DNA from: an uncultured Phascolarctobacterium sp.
GTDB taxonomy: Bacteria; Bacillota; Negativicutes; Acidaminococcales; Acidaminococcaceae
DNA length: 64,000 nucleotides
Assembly (NCBI GenBank): GCA_949285135.1
Contig: CASDXO010000012.1
Location: forward strand, 1-64,000
Direction: 5' to 3'
Shown: piece by piece, positions 53,339 to 63,491 of the stretch
Numbering within the stretch: the stretch's first letter is position 1
Layout: every line of letters begins with the position of its first letter
Translations under genes and position numbers: made by a program
The notes under the pieces: model-generated
Seen by the model: only the letters and a program-made list of their open reading frames with translations
The model's database searches: none
Told to the model about the DNA's origin: nothing

Positions 53339-54457
53339 ATGCTGGAAAATTTGCAAACTCCCTGTTATGTGGTAGATAAAAAGAAAATACGCCGTAATCT
53401 GGAAATACTTCGTGAAGTAGAGCAAAAATCAGGCTGTCATATTCTGCTGGCCCAGAAGGCGTTTTCCATGTTTGCCCTGTATCCGCTGATTGGTGAATAT
53501 GTTTCCGGTACTACAGCCAGCGGACTGTATGAAGCACGTTTAGGTTACGAAGAAATGGGCAAAGAAAACCATGTTTTTGCCCCTGCATATAAGACTGAGG
53601 ATATGCGTGAGCTGGTGAAAATCTGCGATCATATTATCTTTAATTCTTTTGCTCAGTATGAAAAGCATAAAGGGTTGTGCAGCAATGTAAGCGTAGGCAT
53701 CCGTGTGAATCCGGAGCATTCTACACAAGGAGATCACGCTATTTATGACCCCTGTGCTCCTGGTTCTCGTCTTGGTGTGACGCTGGCAAATTTCCGTGAG
53801 GATTTGCTAGAGGGCATAGATGGTCTTCATTTTCACACTTTATGCGAGCAGAATGCAGATGATTTAATCAGCACTTTTAAAGTGTTTGAAGAAAAATTCG
53901 GCAAGTATCTTTATCAGATGAAATGGCTGAACATGGGCGGCGGGCATCATATTACCCGAGCTGATTATGATGTGCTCTCCCTGATTAACCTGATTAAATA
54001 CATCAGAGAAAAATACGATGTAGAAGTATATCTTGAACCGGGGGAAGCCTTTGCGCTCAATGCCGGTTATCTGGTAACAGAAGTTATGGATATAGTGCAT
54101 AACGGTATGGATATCCTTATCCTTGATGCATCAGCAGCCTGTCATATGCCGGATGTAATTGAAATGCCGTACCGCCCGCCGCTGCGCAGCAGTTATCCGG
54201 CAGGAGAGAAAGCGTATACATATCGTCTGTCCTCACTGACCTGTCTGGCAGGCGACGTAATCGGTGATTACAGCTTTGAGCAGCCTGTCAGGATTGGTGA
54301 TAAGCTTATTTTTGAAGATATGGCTATTTATTCCATGGTCAAGAACAATACTTTTAACGGTATTCCGCTGCCCGATATCGTGCTCTTAGAAGAAGATGGC
54401 AGCACGAAGCTGGTTAAGCGTTTTGGCTATCAGGATTTTAAAGAAAGGCTTTCGTAA
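53339..54457 (+). CDS. nspC: Carboxynorspermidine/carboxyspermidine decarboxylase
   Basis: 372 residues of the alanine-racemase-fold PLP decarboxylases. The lysine in ILLAQKAFSMFAL binds PLP. GLHFHTLCEQNADDL, MKWLNMGGGHHITRADYD and LEPGEAFALNAGYL are typical of NspC. It completes spermidine or norspermidine synthesis from the product of the dehydrogenase. The start nearly abuts the upstream stop. Confidence 0.93.
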   Translation: MLENLQTPCYVVDKKKIRRNLEILREVEQKSGCHILLAQKAFSMFALYPLIGEYVSGTTASGLYEARLGYEEMGKENHVFAPAYKTEDMRELVKICDHIIFNSFAQYEKHKGLCSNVSVGIRVNPEHSTQGDHAIYDPCAPGSRLGVTLANFREDLLEGIDGLHFHTLCEQNADDLISTFKVFEEKFGKYLYQMKWLNMGGGHHITRADYDVLSLINLIKYIREKYDVEVYLEPGEAFALNAGYLVTEVMDIVHNGMDILILDASAACHMPDVIEMPYRPPLRSSYPAGEKAYTYRLSSLTCLAGDVIGDYSFEQPVRIGDKLIFEDMAIYSMVKNNTFNGIPLPDIVLLEEDGSTKLVKRFGYQDFKERLS

Positions 54458-54460
54458 ATA

Positions 54461-55582
54461 ATGGAATTTTTACATACTTTACCGCGGGAAGACGGTTTTT
54501 ATATGCCGGCTGAATTTGCGGAGCATGAAGGCTGCATCATTGTCTGGCCGGAGCGTCCGGGTTCCTGGAGCTTTGGTGCCCGTGAAGCACGTGAGGCGTT
54601 TACAGCTGTAATTAAGGCGATTGCTGTCAGTGAAAAGGTGTATGTTATTGCGGGCAGCAGTTCCATTGCCAGTGCGCAGGAAATGCTTGCTGATGTGGGA
54701 AATATTGAGATTATCAATATGGAGACTGACGATTCCTGGGCCAGAGATATTGGACCTACCTTTGTAGTGAATGGGAAAGGCACTGTGCGCTGTATTAACT
54801 GGAATTTTAACGCCTGGGGCGGTGAAGTTGACGGACTGTATCCGTCCTGGGATAAAGATAATGCCTTTGCAGCGGCTTTTGCAGAAAAATATGGCTGCCG
54901 GATGTATAATGCTGTTCCTTTTGTTATGGAGGGCGGCGCTATCCACAGCGACGGCGAAGGCACTGTAATGGTAACGGAAAGCTGCCTGCTCAGTGCGGGA
55001 CGCAATCCGAAGCTGACCAAAGAACAGATTGAACAAAAACTAAAGGATTATCTGGGAGCAAAAAAAGTTATCTGGCTGCCGCGCGGTATTTATAACGATG
55101 AGACCAATGAGCACGTGGATAATGTCTGTGCCTTTACTGCTCCTGGAGAAGTTGTGCTGGCCTGGACGGATAAAGAGGATGACCCGCAGTATGTCATGTC
55201 GCTGGCCTGCCTGCAAACATTGGAAGCAGCAACGGATGCCTGCGGCAGAAAAATTAAAGTGCATAAACTGCCGATACCGGATGTGCCGGTCTGCATCAGA
55301 GAAGATGAAGTTGGCGGTTACGATTTTGAGGACGGCGAGGATATGCGCGAAGCAGGCGAAAGGCTTGCTGCGTCCTATGTGAATTTTTATATTGCCAATA
55401 AGACTGTGGTAATGCCTGCCTTTGGCGGTGAGAACGCAGAGAGCGACGAAAGAGCAGAGAAAATTCTGCAGAAGCTGTTCCCTGAACGCAAAATTGTCGT
55501 TGTGCCGGCACGTGCCATTTTGACAGGCGGCGGCAATATCCACTGCATTACCCAGCAGATTCCTAAAGGAGTAAAACTATGA
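54461..55582 (+). CDS. aguA: Agmatine deiminase
   Basis: 373 residues. MPAEFAEHEGCIIVWPERPG, DDSWARDIGPTFVV, FVMEGGAIHSDGEGT and the catalytic cysteine in GGGNIHCITQQ (Cys near 362) define the family. It turns agmatine into N-carbamoylputrescine and ammonia. It overlaps aguB by 4 bases. Confidence 0.95.
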   Translation: MEFLHTLPREDGFYMPAEFAEHEGCIIVWPERPGSWSFGAREAREAFTAVIKAIAVSEKVYVIAGSSSIASAQEMLADVGNIEIINMETDDSWARDIGPTFVVNGKGTVRCINWNFNAWGGEVDGLYPSWDKDNAFAAAFAEKYGCRMYNAVPFVMEGGAIHSDGEGTVMVTESCLLSAGRNPKLTKEQIEQKLKDYLGAKKVIWLPRGIYNDETNEHVDNVCAFTAPGEVVLAWTDKEDDPQYVMSLACLQTLEAATDACGRKIKVHKLPIPDVPVCIREDEVGGYDFEDGEDMREAGERLAASYVNFYIANKTVVMPAFGGENAESDERAEKILQKLFPERKIVVVPARAILTGGGNIHCITQQIPKGVKL

Positions 55583-56454
55583 GGAAAGTAGTTGTTGCGG
55601 CAGTGCAGATGCGCTGCTATCCGGAAGTAGAAAAAAGTCTGGCTGCTGCTGAAAAAATGGTGCGTGAGGCGGCTGCACAGGGAGCTAATATCATCCTGCT
55701 GCCGGAGCTGTTTGCCAGAGAGTATTTCTGTCAGCAGCGTCGTTATGATTTTTATGACTATGCCATGCCGACGGAGCAGGATCCTGCGGTACAGATGGGC
55801 ATGCGTCTGGCCAAAGAGCTGCAGGTGGTGCTGCCCATAAGCTTTTATGAACGTGACATCAACAGACTGTATAATTCTGTAGCCTGCATTGATGCCGACG
55901 GTAAGCTTTTGGGCGTATATCGTAAGACTCATATTCCCGATGATCATTTCTATCAGGAAAAATTCTATTTTTCGCCCGGAGATTCCGGCTTCCGCGTATT
56001 TAATACCAAATATGGCGTTATTGGTATTGGTATCTGCTGGGATCAATGGTTCCCTGAAACTGCCCGTTGCATGGCAATCCAGGGAGCGGAAATCCTGTTT
56101 TATCCTACGGCTATCGGTTCCGAGCCGATTCTGGAATGCGACAGTATGCCGCACTGGCGCAGGGTTATGCAGGGACATGCGGCTGCCAACCTTATGCCTG
56201 TAGTTGCTGCCAACCGGATAGGTTTGGAAGAAGTAACGCCCTGTGAAGCCAATAACAATCAATCGTCAGCACTGAATTTTTACGGTTCTTCTTTTATTGC
56301 TGATGGTACCGGCGAGATACTTGCCACCGCTTCCCGCGACAAAGAAGAAATTCTGCTGCAGGAGTTTGATTTGGCAGCGTTGGCTCAGGACAGACTTTCC
56401 TGGGGACTTTTCCGTGACAGAAGACCGGAATGCTACAAAAAAATTAGTGAATAA
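55579..56454 (+). CDS. aguB: N-carbamoylputrescine amidase
   Basis: 291 residues of the nitrilase superfamily. The Glu-Lys-Cys triad is visible in IILLPELFA, YRKTHIPDD and GIGICWDQWFPE. It hydrolyses N-carbamoylputrescine to putrescine, CO2 and ammonia, closing the route from arginine. Its ATG overlaps the aguA stop. Confidence 0.95.
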   Translation: MRKVVVAAVQMRCYPEVEKSLAAAEKMVREAAAQGANIILLPELFAREYFCQQRRYDFYDYAMPTEQDPAVQMGMRLAKELQVVLPISFYERDINRLYNSVACIDADGKLLGVYRKTHIPDDHFYQEKFYFSPGDSGFRVFNTKYGVIGIGICWDQWFPETARCMAIQGAEILFYPTAIGSEPILECDSMPHWRRVMQGHAAANLMPVVAANRIGLEEVTPCEANNNQSSALNFYGSSFIADGTGEILATASRDKEEILLQEFDLAALAQDRLSWGLFRDRRPECYKKISE

Positions 56455-56455
56455 A

Positions 56456-56507
56456 ATAAACCACACGTTATATTACCTGATGTAACGTGTGGTTTATATT
56501 TTTTTTC
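56456..56507 (+). terminator. Terminator of the polyamine operon
   Basis: AAACCACACGTTA / TAACGTGTGGTTT with a 12-base loop and a T-rich tail. Confidence 0.85.
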
Positions 56508-56562
56508 TTTTTTGTTGTTTTTTTTTGTTGCTTTTGTAAAAAGAAAATATGTTCGTTTTTAC

Positions 56563-56591
56563 TTGTTTTTTCTTTGAACTGAATGTATAAT
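56563..56591 (+). promoter_or_regulatory. Promoter of the type II restriction-modification genes
   Basis: TTGTTT-N17-TATAAT, 42 bases before the methylase start and after a long T-rich tract. Confidence 0.6.
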
Positions 56592-56633
56592 GGGAAAAAA
56601 GAGGTATAGAATTATTCCCAGAGGTGATTGCAA

Positions 56634-57779
56634 ATGAAACAGGTACATCTTCAAGTTGAAGATGAATTATATGATAAGTTAAATGCATATTCATTACAGA
56701 GTGAGCAGAGTATACAGGATTGTGTAAGAGAAGCAATTGCCTGTTATATAACAGATATGAGCAAAAAGCAAAAAAATAAGATGAACAGAAATTTTTCTTT
56801 TATAGACTTATTTGCCGGAATTGGCGGTATGCGAATTGCTTTTGATAATGTCGGAGGACATTGTGTGTATTCAAATGAATGGAATAAATACAGTCAGCAG
56901 ACATACTTTGCAAACTTTGGTGAGCAGCCAGACGGAGATATTACACAGGTAAATGAGAATGATATACCTGATCATGATATTCTTGTTGCAGGATTTCCAT
57001 GTCAACCGTTTTCAATAGCCGGTGTTTCAAAAAAGAACAGTCTTGGCAGAGAAACTGGATTTGCAGATAAAACGCAGGGAACGTTATTTTTTGATGTATG
57101 CCGTATTTTAAAAAGAAAGCGTCCAAAAGCGTTTTTGCTTGAAAATGTAAAAAATCTTTGCAGTCATGACAAAGGAAGAACTTTTAAGGTTATTCAGGAA
57201 TCTTTGGACGAACTTAATTATAAAATTTTTTATGCTGTAATAGACGGACAAAAATATGTACCTCAGCACAGAGAAAGAATTATTATAGTCGGATTTAACA
57301 GAGAGCTGTATGGTGATGATATTGATTTTGAGTTTGCTCTTACTGAAAAAAATCCTAAGCCTGTGATGCGTGATATTCTTGATGATGTTGTTGCAGATAA
57401 ATATACATTGTCAGATAAATTATGGACATATTTGCAGAATTATGCAGCTAAACACAAAGCTGCAGGTAATGGATTTGGATATGGAATAGCTCCATTGGAT
57501 GGAGTTTCAAGAACTATAAGTGCAAGATATTATAAAGATGGTTCTGAAATACTTATAGCCCAGAAAGGAAAAAATCCCAGGAGACTCACTCCGCGTGAAT
57601 GTGCGAGATTACAGGGATTCCCCGAAAACTTTAAGATTCCTGTTTCTGATACACAGGCGTACAGACAGTTTGGTAATTCTGTTGTTGTACCATTAATGGA
57701 AAATATTGCAAAATTAATAGTTACAAAACTTGATATGATGGAAGTCACGTTGAAGGAGCAGGAAAGAAAGGTGATTTAA
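56634..57779 (+). CDS. DNA cytosine-5 methyltransferase with an N-terminal RHH-like domain
   Basis: 381 residues. The C5-methylase core begins near residue 52 ([18 protein letters not shown]), with the catalytic Pro-Cys in [12 protein letters not shown] (Cys 123), FLLENVKNL (Glu of motif VI) and GNSVVVPL (motif X). Residues 1-42 ([17 protein letters not shown] then [13 protein letters not shown]) look like a ribbon-helix-helix DNA-binding unit, which could autoregulate the system. Given the EcoRII-like nuclease next door it should methylate CCWGG or a close relative. GAGGTG precedes ATG 56634. Confidence 0.9.
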   Translation: MKQVHLQVEDELYDKLNAYSLQSEQSIQDCVREAIACYITDMSKKQKNKMNRNFSFIDLFAGIGGMRIAFDNVGGHCVYSNEWNKYSQQTYFANFGEQPDGDITQVNENDIPDHDILVAGFPCQPFSIAGVSKKNSLGRETGFADKTQGTLFFDVCRILKRKRPKAFLLENVKNLCSHDKGRTFKVIQESLDELNYKIFYAVIDGQKYVPQHRERIIIVGFNRELYGDDIDFEFALTEKNPKPVMRDILDDVVADKYTLSDKLWTYLQNYAAKHKAAGNGFGYGIAPLDGVSRTISARYYKDGSEILIAQKGKNPRRLTPRECARLQGFPENFKIPVSDTQAYRQFGNSVVVPLMENIAKLIVTKLDMMEVTLKEQERKVI

Positions 57780-58958
57780 ATGTTAGGCGAATATTCCGAA
57801 CATGCCATAGAAGCCGTATTGAGCGGCGAAAAGAGTTTTTGTAAATTTTTATCCGCAAATGATACTGGCTTAACAGGCGGGCATCAGGCTGGCATATATA
57901 TTCCGAAGTCGTCTGCATGTATTTTATTTTCCGAGCCAGGGGTTAAAGGTGAAAATAAGGATAGATGGGTAAAGATAAAGTGGCAGGAGAATTTTGAAAC
58001 AAACAGCAGATTCATTTATTATGGTCAAGGTACAAGAAATGAATACAGAATCACGAATTTTGGCAGAAGTTTTCCTTTTTTAGAAGCGGATTATACAGGG
58101 GCACTGTTTATTTTAGTTAAACTCAATACTGACGAATATTTAGGATATGTATTAAATACCGACAAGGATATAGAGACATTTCTGGAAGCATTTTGTATGA
58201 GTCCAACTGAAACAAACAGGTTAATTAACACCGGAAGTATTAAGACAGAAAAACATGAACAAATTATTGTGCAAAAATTTATCAATGATTTAGATATTGA
58301 TTTTCCTCCTTCAGAAGTCATGTCTGCAGCAGCAAGAGAGATACACAATAAAGTATATAATCATTCTGAGTATATACAAACCAATCCTGACAAAAGAATT
58401 ATAGAATGGACTGATATGGAATATTATTTATTTCGTAAATTAGAATATTCCAGGTATGGAAAGAAAATTAATGCTGGTTTTGTTTCTGTTGATGAATTTA
58501 TAAGGATGGCAAACATTGTATTAAACCGTAGAAAAAGCAGAGCCGGTAAAAGTCTGGAAAATCACCTTGCTGCAATATTTGATGGGAATGGGCTGGAATA
58601 TTCGGCTCAGGTTGTAACAGAGGGGAATAAGAAACCGGACTTTATTTTTCCATCTAAAGAAGCATATCATGATATTAATTTTTCTATAGATAAACTGGTG
58701 TCATTAGCTGCTAAAACTACATGTAAAGACAGATGGAGACAGATTTTAAATGAAGCGGACAGACTAAAAGGTAAACCAAAATATCTGTTTACGCTTCAAC
58801 AGGGCATATCTTCAGCACAAATGGATGAGATGCATGAAGAGAATGTAGTGTTGGTTGTTCCGCAGCCATATATAAAAACGTATCCAGCAGACAGGCAAAA
58901 CAGAATAATGACTTTATTGCAGTTTATACAGTATTTGAAAGAGATAGAGGGTAAATAG
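57780..58958 (+). CDS. EcoRII-type type II restriction endonuclease
   Basis: 392 residues. The N-terminal effector-like domain (CKFLSANDTGLTGGHQAGIYIPKS) and the PD-(D/E)XK core in the C-terminal half (KKPDFIFPSKEA, then SLAAKTTCKDRWRQILNEADRL) match EcoRII, which cuts before CCWGG and needs two sites. Its start is directly after the methylase stop, so the two are coupled. Confidence 0.88.
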   Translation: MLGEYSEHAIEAVLSGEKSFCKFLSANDTGLTGGHQAGIYIPKSSACILFSEPGVKGENKDRWVKIKWQENFETNSRFIYYGQGTRNEYRITNFGRSFPFLEADYTGALFILVKLNTDEYLGYVLNTDKDIETFLEAFCMSPTETNRLINTGSIKTEKHEQIIVQKFINDLDIDFPPSEVMSAAAREIHNKVYNHSEYIQTNPDKRIIEWTDMEYYLFRKLEYSRYGKKINAGFVSVDEFIRMANIVLNRRKSRAGKSLENHLAAIFDGNGLEYSAQVVTEGNKKPDFIFPSKEAYHDINFSIDKLVSLAAKTTCKDRWRQILNEADRLKGKPKYLFTLQQGISSAQMDEMHEENVVLVVPQPYIKTYPADRQNRIMTLLQFIQYLKEIEGK

Positions 58959-59408
58959 TTGGATATAAAAAGTACTGAGGACAGGAGCAGAAATATGTCT
59001 GCCATTAGATCCCAAAATACTGGCCCAGAAATATATCTTAGAAAATTGCTTTTTAGCCGAGGTTACAGGTATAGTTTGAATGCCAGAAATATACCAGGCA
59101 GACCAGATATTTTTTTAAGAAAATATAATACTGCTTTATTTGTTAATGGTTGTTTCTGGCACAGACATCTGAATTGTAAATTTTCATATATGCCAAAGTC
59201 AAAAGTTGAATTTTGGCAAAAGAAATTTGAAGTAAATAAGCAGCGAGATTTACTGGTAAAAGAAAAATTATTGTGTAAAAAGATAAAGTGTCTGGTAGTA
59301 TGGGAATGCTCTATAAGGCTGATGAAGAAGAATCAAACTGTTAAGGATGAATATATTGACAGAATAGAAAAATTTTTAAAAAATACAGAGCTGTATATGG
59401 AAATATAG
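58959..59408 (+). CDS. vsr: Very-short-patch mismatch repair endonuclease Vsr
   Basis: 149 residues. RSRNMSAIRSQNTGPE, GRPDIFLRKYNTALFVNGCF and CFWHRHLNCKF are the Vsr signature with catalytic Asp and Zn-binding His/Cys. It nicks T:G mismatches arising from deaminated 5-methylcytosine. It is the usual companion of CCWGG methylases. The start is TTG 58959 with GAGAGGG upstream, immediately after the nuclease gene. Confidence 0.92.
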   Translation: MDIKSTEDRSRNMSAIRSQNTGPEIYLRKLLFSRGYRYSLNARNIPGRPDIFLRKYNTALFVNGCFWHRHLNCKFSYMPKSKVEFWQKKFEVNKQRDLLVKEKLLCKKIKCLVVWECSIRLMKKNQTVKDEYIDRIEKFLKNTELYMEI

Positions 59409-59433
59409 GAGAATATTATTAATATTTGCAGAT

Positions 59434-59484
59434 AAAAAACTTTCTGAGCAGTATGGAACAAATCACTGCTCGGAAAGTTTTTTG
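59434..59484 (+). terminator. Terminator of the EcoRII-like operon
   Basis: AAAAAACTTTC-TGAGCAGT pairs with ACTGCTCG-GAAAGTTTTTT around a 12-base loop; T-rich end. Confidence 0.8.
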
Positions 59485-59495
59485 TTAAATCAGAT

Positions 59496-59885
59496 TTATA
59501 TAAATTTAAAATTTACCGTATCAAACATGACCATAGCGGTTATTTTTACTTTTGGTATTACAGGCGGAGTCATGAAGCTGAGTCCGGCAAATGGGTCAAA
59601 ATTACGGACAACGCCTTGAGTGTGCGTAGTCCTGCGCAGCAAGCACTATATCTGTGGCATTAGTGTCGATGATGATATTCTGGGAATCGTGGGCAATAGT
59701 GGTCGCTGTTGCACCGCTTGTCAGATTGTTGCCTTTAATCAGGCCGATGCCGATTTTGTTGGTGCGGCTATGGCGATATTTGCAGCATAAACAGTGCCGG
59801 AAAAAACATCGACAATCTGGCAGTTTTTCAGCAGCAAATCAGCCGGGTGTTTGCCCAGTGCAGCTGCGGTAATATTCTTATTCAT
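59496..59885 (-). pseudogene. ade: Adenine deaminase pseudogene with a large internal deletion
   Basis: On the minus strand an intact start (AGGAGG before ATG 59885) reads MNKNITAAALGKHPADLLLK and QIVDVFSGTVYAANIAIA, the adenine deaminase N-terminus. At about 59765 it jumps to another frame reading NKIGIGLIKGNNLTSGATAT, TIAHDSQNIII, which is a C-terminal block, and then VRNFDPFAGLSFMTPPVIPK to a TAA at 59496-59498, the C-terminal end. The whole amidohydrolase core (roughly 1.3 kb) is missing. The gene is dead. Confidence 0.85.
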
Positions 59886-60015
59886 TACATTTCCTCCTGT
59901 GAGAAAAAGAAAGATTTTATGTTGATAATTATATTTTAACATATTGTGAACAGCTTTATAATTTGGCTGTTAAATATTTTAAAGATAACAGCATTCTTGC
60001 TCAGCAATCTTTTGT

Positions 60016-60044
60016 TTGACTTTTACAGGTATTAGTTATATAAT
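60016..60044 (+). promoter_or_regulatory. Promoter of the leuS T-box leader
   Basis: TTGACT-N17-TATAAT, starting the leader near 60051. Confidence 0.8.
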
Positions 60045-60050
60045 TTATAA

Positions 60051-60278
60051 GAAATTCAGTGAAGCAGAGCAGTAATCTGCAGACGATGCCAAGAAAGCTG
60101 ACGGTTGATGCAAGTCAGACACGTTTACCGATGAACTCACTGTGGAGAAGCCGCAAGGAAATGTGCGGACGTGATGCTGCGTCAAGGCCGAATGAGTGAC
60201 AGCACTGGCTGTAATCAGGGTGGTACCGCGAAAAAGTTATTTCGTCCCTGACCTTTTTATGAGGTCAGGGATTTTTAT
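60051..60278 (+). promoter_or_regulatory. T-box leader of leuS
   Basis: The T-box core AGGGTGGTACCGCG is at 60217-60230. It is followed by a terminator (TCCCTGACCT / AGGTCAGGGA, 60245-60271, with T5) that the T-box can compete with. Stem I is upstream; CTC at 60136-60138, in GAACTCACT, is the likely Leu specifier codon. Uncharged tRNA-Leu should allow read-through. Confidence 0.9.
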
Positions 60279-60303
60279 TTTGCAAAAATTCAGGAGGTCA
60301 GAA

Positions 60304-62793
60304 ATGTTAGAAGAAAGATATTCTCCTCATGCCATAGAAGCAAAGTGGCAAAAATACTGGGAAGAAAATAAGAGCTTTAAAGTGGAAATGGATAAGGATA
60401 AACCCAAATCCTACGTTTTGGAAATGTTCCCTTATCCTTCCGGCAATTTACATATGGGCCATGTACGCAACTATTCCATCGGTGACGTTGTAGCGCGTTT
60501 CCGTACCATGAAAGGTTTTAATGTGCTGCATCCCATGGGCTGGGACTCCTTTGGTATGCCGGCTGAAAATGCCGCTATTAAACACGGTATTCCGCCGAAA
60601 AAATGGACTCTCGAAAACATTGCCAATATGACCCGCCAGCAGAAAGCACTGGGCCTGTCCTATGACTGGGATCGCGAAGTTGCTACCTGCAAGGAAGATT
60701 ATTATAAATGGACTCAATGGTTTTTTGAACTGTTTTATAAAAGAGGTCTGGCCGTTAAAAAGAAATCTGCCGTTAACTGGTGCGATACCTGCAATACCGT
60801 ACTGGCAAATGAACAGGTTATCGACGGTAAATGCTGGCGCTGCGACAGCGTAGTAGAAAAGAAAGACCTGGAACAATGGTTCTTTAAAATTACCGACTAT
60901 GCTGATGAGTTGCTGAAAGACCTCGATTTATTGGAAGGCTGGCCGGAACGTGTAAAAACCATGCAGCGCAACTGGATTGGCCGCAGTGAAGGTTTGGAAT
61001 TCAGTTTTGAGATTCCTGACCTGCAGGAAAAGGTAGCAGTTTATACTACCCGTCCTGATACCGCTTTTGGTGTTACTTATGTGGTACTGGCTGCTGAACA
61101 TCCATTGGTAGAAAAAATCTGCGCTAATAATCCCAAGGCTGCGGAAATTAAAGCTTTCTGCGATAAAGTACGCAATCAGTCCGATATTGAACGTACCTCC
61201 AGCGAATCTGAAAAAGAAGGTATCTTTACCGGAGTTTATGCCATCAATCCGTTTACCGGCAGAAAAGTACAAATCTGGATTACTAACTATGTACTTTATG
61301 ATTATGGTACCGGCGCTGTAATGGGCGTACCTACTCATGACAGCCGTGACTGGATGTTTGCTGATAAATATGGTCTGGAAAAAATCGTCGTTATCAATCC
61401 TAAAGATAAAGAACTGAAACTGGAAGACATGACTGACGCTTACGAAGAAAAAGAAGGCGTACTCGTTAATTCTGGTAAGTTCACCGGTATGGAAATGCAT
61501 GCAGGCATGCAGGCTATTATGGACGAAGCAGAAAAAATGGGCATTGGCTCTCGCCATGTAAATTATCGTCTGCGCGACTGGCTTATCAGCCGTCAGCGTT
61601 ACTGGGGTGCACCGATTCCTATTATCTACTGCCCGCACTGCGGTGAAGTTCTGGTGCCGGAAGATCAGTTACCGGTAAGACTGCCGGAAGACGTTAACTT
61701 CAACGCAGGCAGCGTTTCTCCGCTGGCAACCTCTGAAAGCTTTGTTAACTGCACCTGCCCGAAATGCGGTGCACCGGCTAAACGTGAAACCGATACCATG
61801 GACACCTTCCTGTGCTCTTCCTGGTATTATCTGCGTTATACCGACCCGAAAAACGATAAGGCTCCTTTTGCTAAGGAAGTAAATCAGTATTGGGGACCGG
61901 TTGACCAGTATATTGGCGGTATCGAGCATGCAATCCTGCATCTGCTGTATTCCCGTTTCTTCCTGAAAGTGCTGCGTGACGCAGGCCTGGTTGATTATGA
62001 TGAACCGTTTGCCAACCTGCTGACTCAGGGCATGGTAATTAAAGACGGCGCCAAGATGAGTAAATCTTTAGGTAATGTTGTTTCTCCTGAAGAAATTCTG
62101 GAAAAATACGGTGCTGATACTGCACGTCTTTTCATAATGTTTGCTGCTCCGCCTGAAAGAGAGCTGGAGTGGAGCGACCAGGGTGTAGAAGGTTCTTTCC
62201 GCTTCCTGAACCGTGTATGGCGTATTGTTTACAATTACCTGCCGCAGCTGGAGCAGAAAGTTACCTCCTATGATGCAGCAGCTCTGACAGAAGCTGATAA
62301 GGAGCTGCGCCGCATTGTTCATGGCAGCATTAAAAAGGTTACTGCCGATATCGACAAGCGCTTTAACTTCAATACCGCTATCAGTACCATGATGGAACTG
62401 GTTAACGCTCTGTACGCTTATAAAGAAGCAAAACAGGAAGCTAATGCAGGTCTGGTTTATGAAGCTATTTCCGCTCTGCTGCGTATGCTGGCTCCGTTTG
62501 TGCCGCACATTACGGAAGAATTGTGGCGTGGTGCTGTTGATGCAGATAGCAGCGTACATGCACAAAAATGGCCTGAATACAATGAAGAAGCGCTGCAGGT
62601 AGACAATGTGGAAATCGTTTTGCAGGTTAACGGCAAGGTAAGGGGCAGACTGACTGTTCCCGCTGCTGCGACCAAAGAAGAGCTGGAAAAAATTGCTCTG
62701 GCTGATGCGAATGTACAGACTCATATCGGTGATGCCAAGGTAATGAAGATTATTTGCGTGCCTGGCCGTTTGGTAAATATTGTTGCCAAATAA
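60304..62793 (+). CDS. leuS: Leucyl-tRNA synthetase
   Basis: 829 residues, the bacterial length. Class I signatures: HMGH in [12 protein letters not shown] (near residue 49) and KMSKS in [11 protein letters not shown] (near 580). The CP1 editing domain ([20 protein letters not shown]) and zinc-binding cysteines ([16 protein letters not shown]) are present. It charges tRNA-Leu in the cytosol. ATG 60304 is chosen for CAGGAGG just upstream, after the T-box terminator. Confidence 0.97.
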   Translation: MLEERYSPHAIEAKWQKYWEENKSFKVEMDKDKPKSYVLEMFPYPSGNLHMGHVRNYSIGDVVARFRTMKGFNVLHPMGWDSFGMPAENAAIKHGIPPKKWTLENIANMTRQQKALGLSYDWDREVATCKEDYYKWTQWFFELFYKRGLAVKKKSAVNWCDTCNTVLANEQVIDGKCWRCDSVVEKKDLEQWFFKITDYADELLKDLDLLEGWPERVKTMQRNWIGRSEGLEFSFEIPDLQEKVAVYTTRPDTAFGVTYVVLAAEHPLVEKICANNPKAAEIKAFCDKVRNQSDIERTSSESEKEGIFTGVYAINPFTGRKVQIWITNYVLYDYGTGAVMGVPTHDSRDWMFADKYGLEKIVVINPKDKELKLEDMTDAYEEKEGVLVNSGKFTGMEMHAGMQAIMDEAEKMGIGSRHVNYRLRDWLISRQRYWGAPIPIIYCPHCGEVLVPEDQLPVRLPEDVNFNAGSVSPLATSESFVNCTCPKCGAPAKRETDTMDTFLCSSWYYLRYTDPKNDKAPFAKEVNQYWGPVDQYIGGIEHAILHLLYSRFFLKVLRDAGLVDYDEPFANLLTQGMVIKDGAKMSKSLGNVVSPEEILEKYGADTARLFIMFAAPPERELEWSDQGVEGSFRFLNRVWRIVYNYLPQLEQKVTSYDAAALTEADKELRRIVHGSIKKVTADIDKRFNFNTAISTMMELVNALYAYKEAKQEANAGLVYEAISALLRMLAPFVPHITEELWRGAVDADSSVHAQKWPEYNEEALQVDNVEIVLQVNGKVRGRLTVPAAATKEELEKIALADANVQTHIGDAKVMKIICVPGRLVNIVAK

Positions 62794-62842
62794 AATATAA
62801 TTACATAGCAGTGCCTATATAACGCTTGAATTATTCAGAAGT

Positions 62843-62882
62843 TCTGAGAATAACGATTTTGTTATTCTCAGAGCTTTTTTTA
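62843..62882 (+). terminator. Terminator of leuS
   Basis: TCTGAGAATAAC / GTTATTCTCAGA with a 6-base loop and T7. Confidence 0.85.
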
Positions 62883-62900
62883 TTATGGAGAGTGCTACTG

Positions 62901-63491
62901 ATGGAAAACAGAAAAACAAAATTTATACTGCTGTGTATTTTATTAGTTGGCTGCGTGCTGACAAGTATAGCGGCAGAAAGGCTTTCTGCACCTGAACCTG
63001 TGACAGCTGTTAAACCGCAGACACAGGAAAATAAAACACAGAAGCTGATTACAGTATATGTCAGCGGTGCCGTAGAACGCCCCGGATTATATGAGCTGCC
63101 GGCTGGCATAAGGGCGCAGGAAGCGGTGGCGGCCGCCGGAGGTGCGACAGAATACGCTAATCTGGAAAAGGTAAATCTGGCTAAGAAGCTTAAAGACGGC
63201 AGTCAGGTTAATGTGCCAGCTTTAAAAAGCAGCAAAGCAATACAGAGGCAGAGCGGCAAGTCGGCAGTGACAGGTGAAGCGAACACTGCTGCAGCCAGAG
63301 GACTTGTCAACATCAATACCGCAAGTGTTGCCGAACTTGATTCTCTGCCGGGAGTAGGGGCAGTAACGGCTCAGAAAATTGCAGATTACAGGCAGCAGCA
63401 TCCGTTTGAGAAAATAGAAGACATCATGCAGGTCAGAGGTATTGGTGAAGCCAAATTCAATAAAATGAAAGACAGGATTACCGTACGATGA
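62901..63491 (+). CDS. comEA: Competence DNA receptor ComEA
   Basis: 196 residues. One N-terminal membrane span (FILLCILLVGCVLTSIAA), a SLBB domain (ITVYVSGAVERPGLYELPAG), a flexible linker and a C-terminal helix-hairpin-helix pair (LVNINTASVAELDSLPGVGA, KIADYRQQHPFEKIEDIMQV) that binds DNA. It brings DNA to the ComEC channel. ATG 62901 has GGAGAG 11 bases upstream. It overlaps comEC by 4 bases. Confidence 0.9.
   Translation: MENRKTKFILLCILLVGCVLTSIAAERLSAPEPVTAVKPQTQENKTQKLITVYVSGAVERPGLYELPAGIRAQEAVAAAGGATEYANLEKVNLAKKLKDGSQVNVPALKSSKAIQRQSGKSAVTGEANTAAARGLVNINTASVAELDSLPGVGAVTAQKIADYRQQHPFEKIEDIMQVRGIGEAKFNKMKDRITVR

Noticed and set aside
55387-56262. 291-residue minus-strand frame opposite aguA-aguB
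   Set aside because: Shadow of two clearly identified genes, without a start signal.
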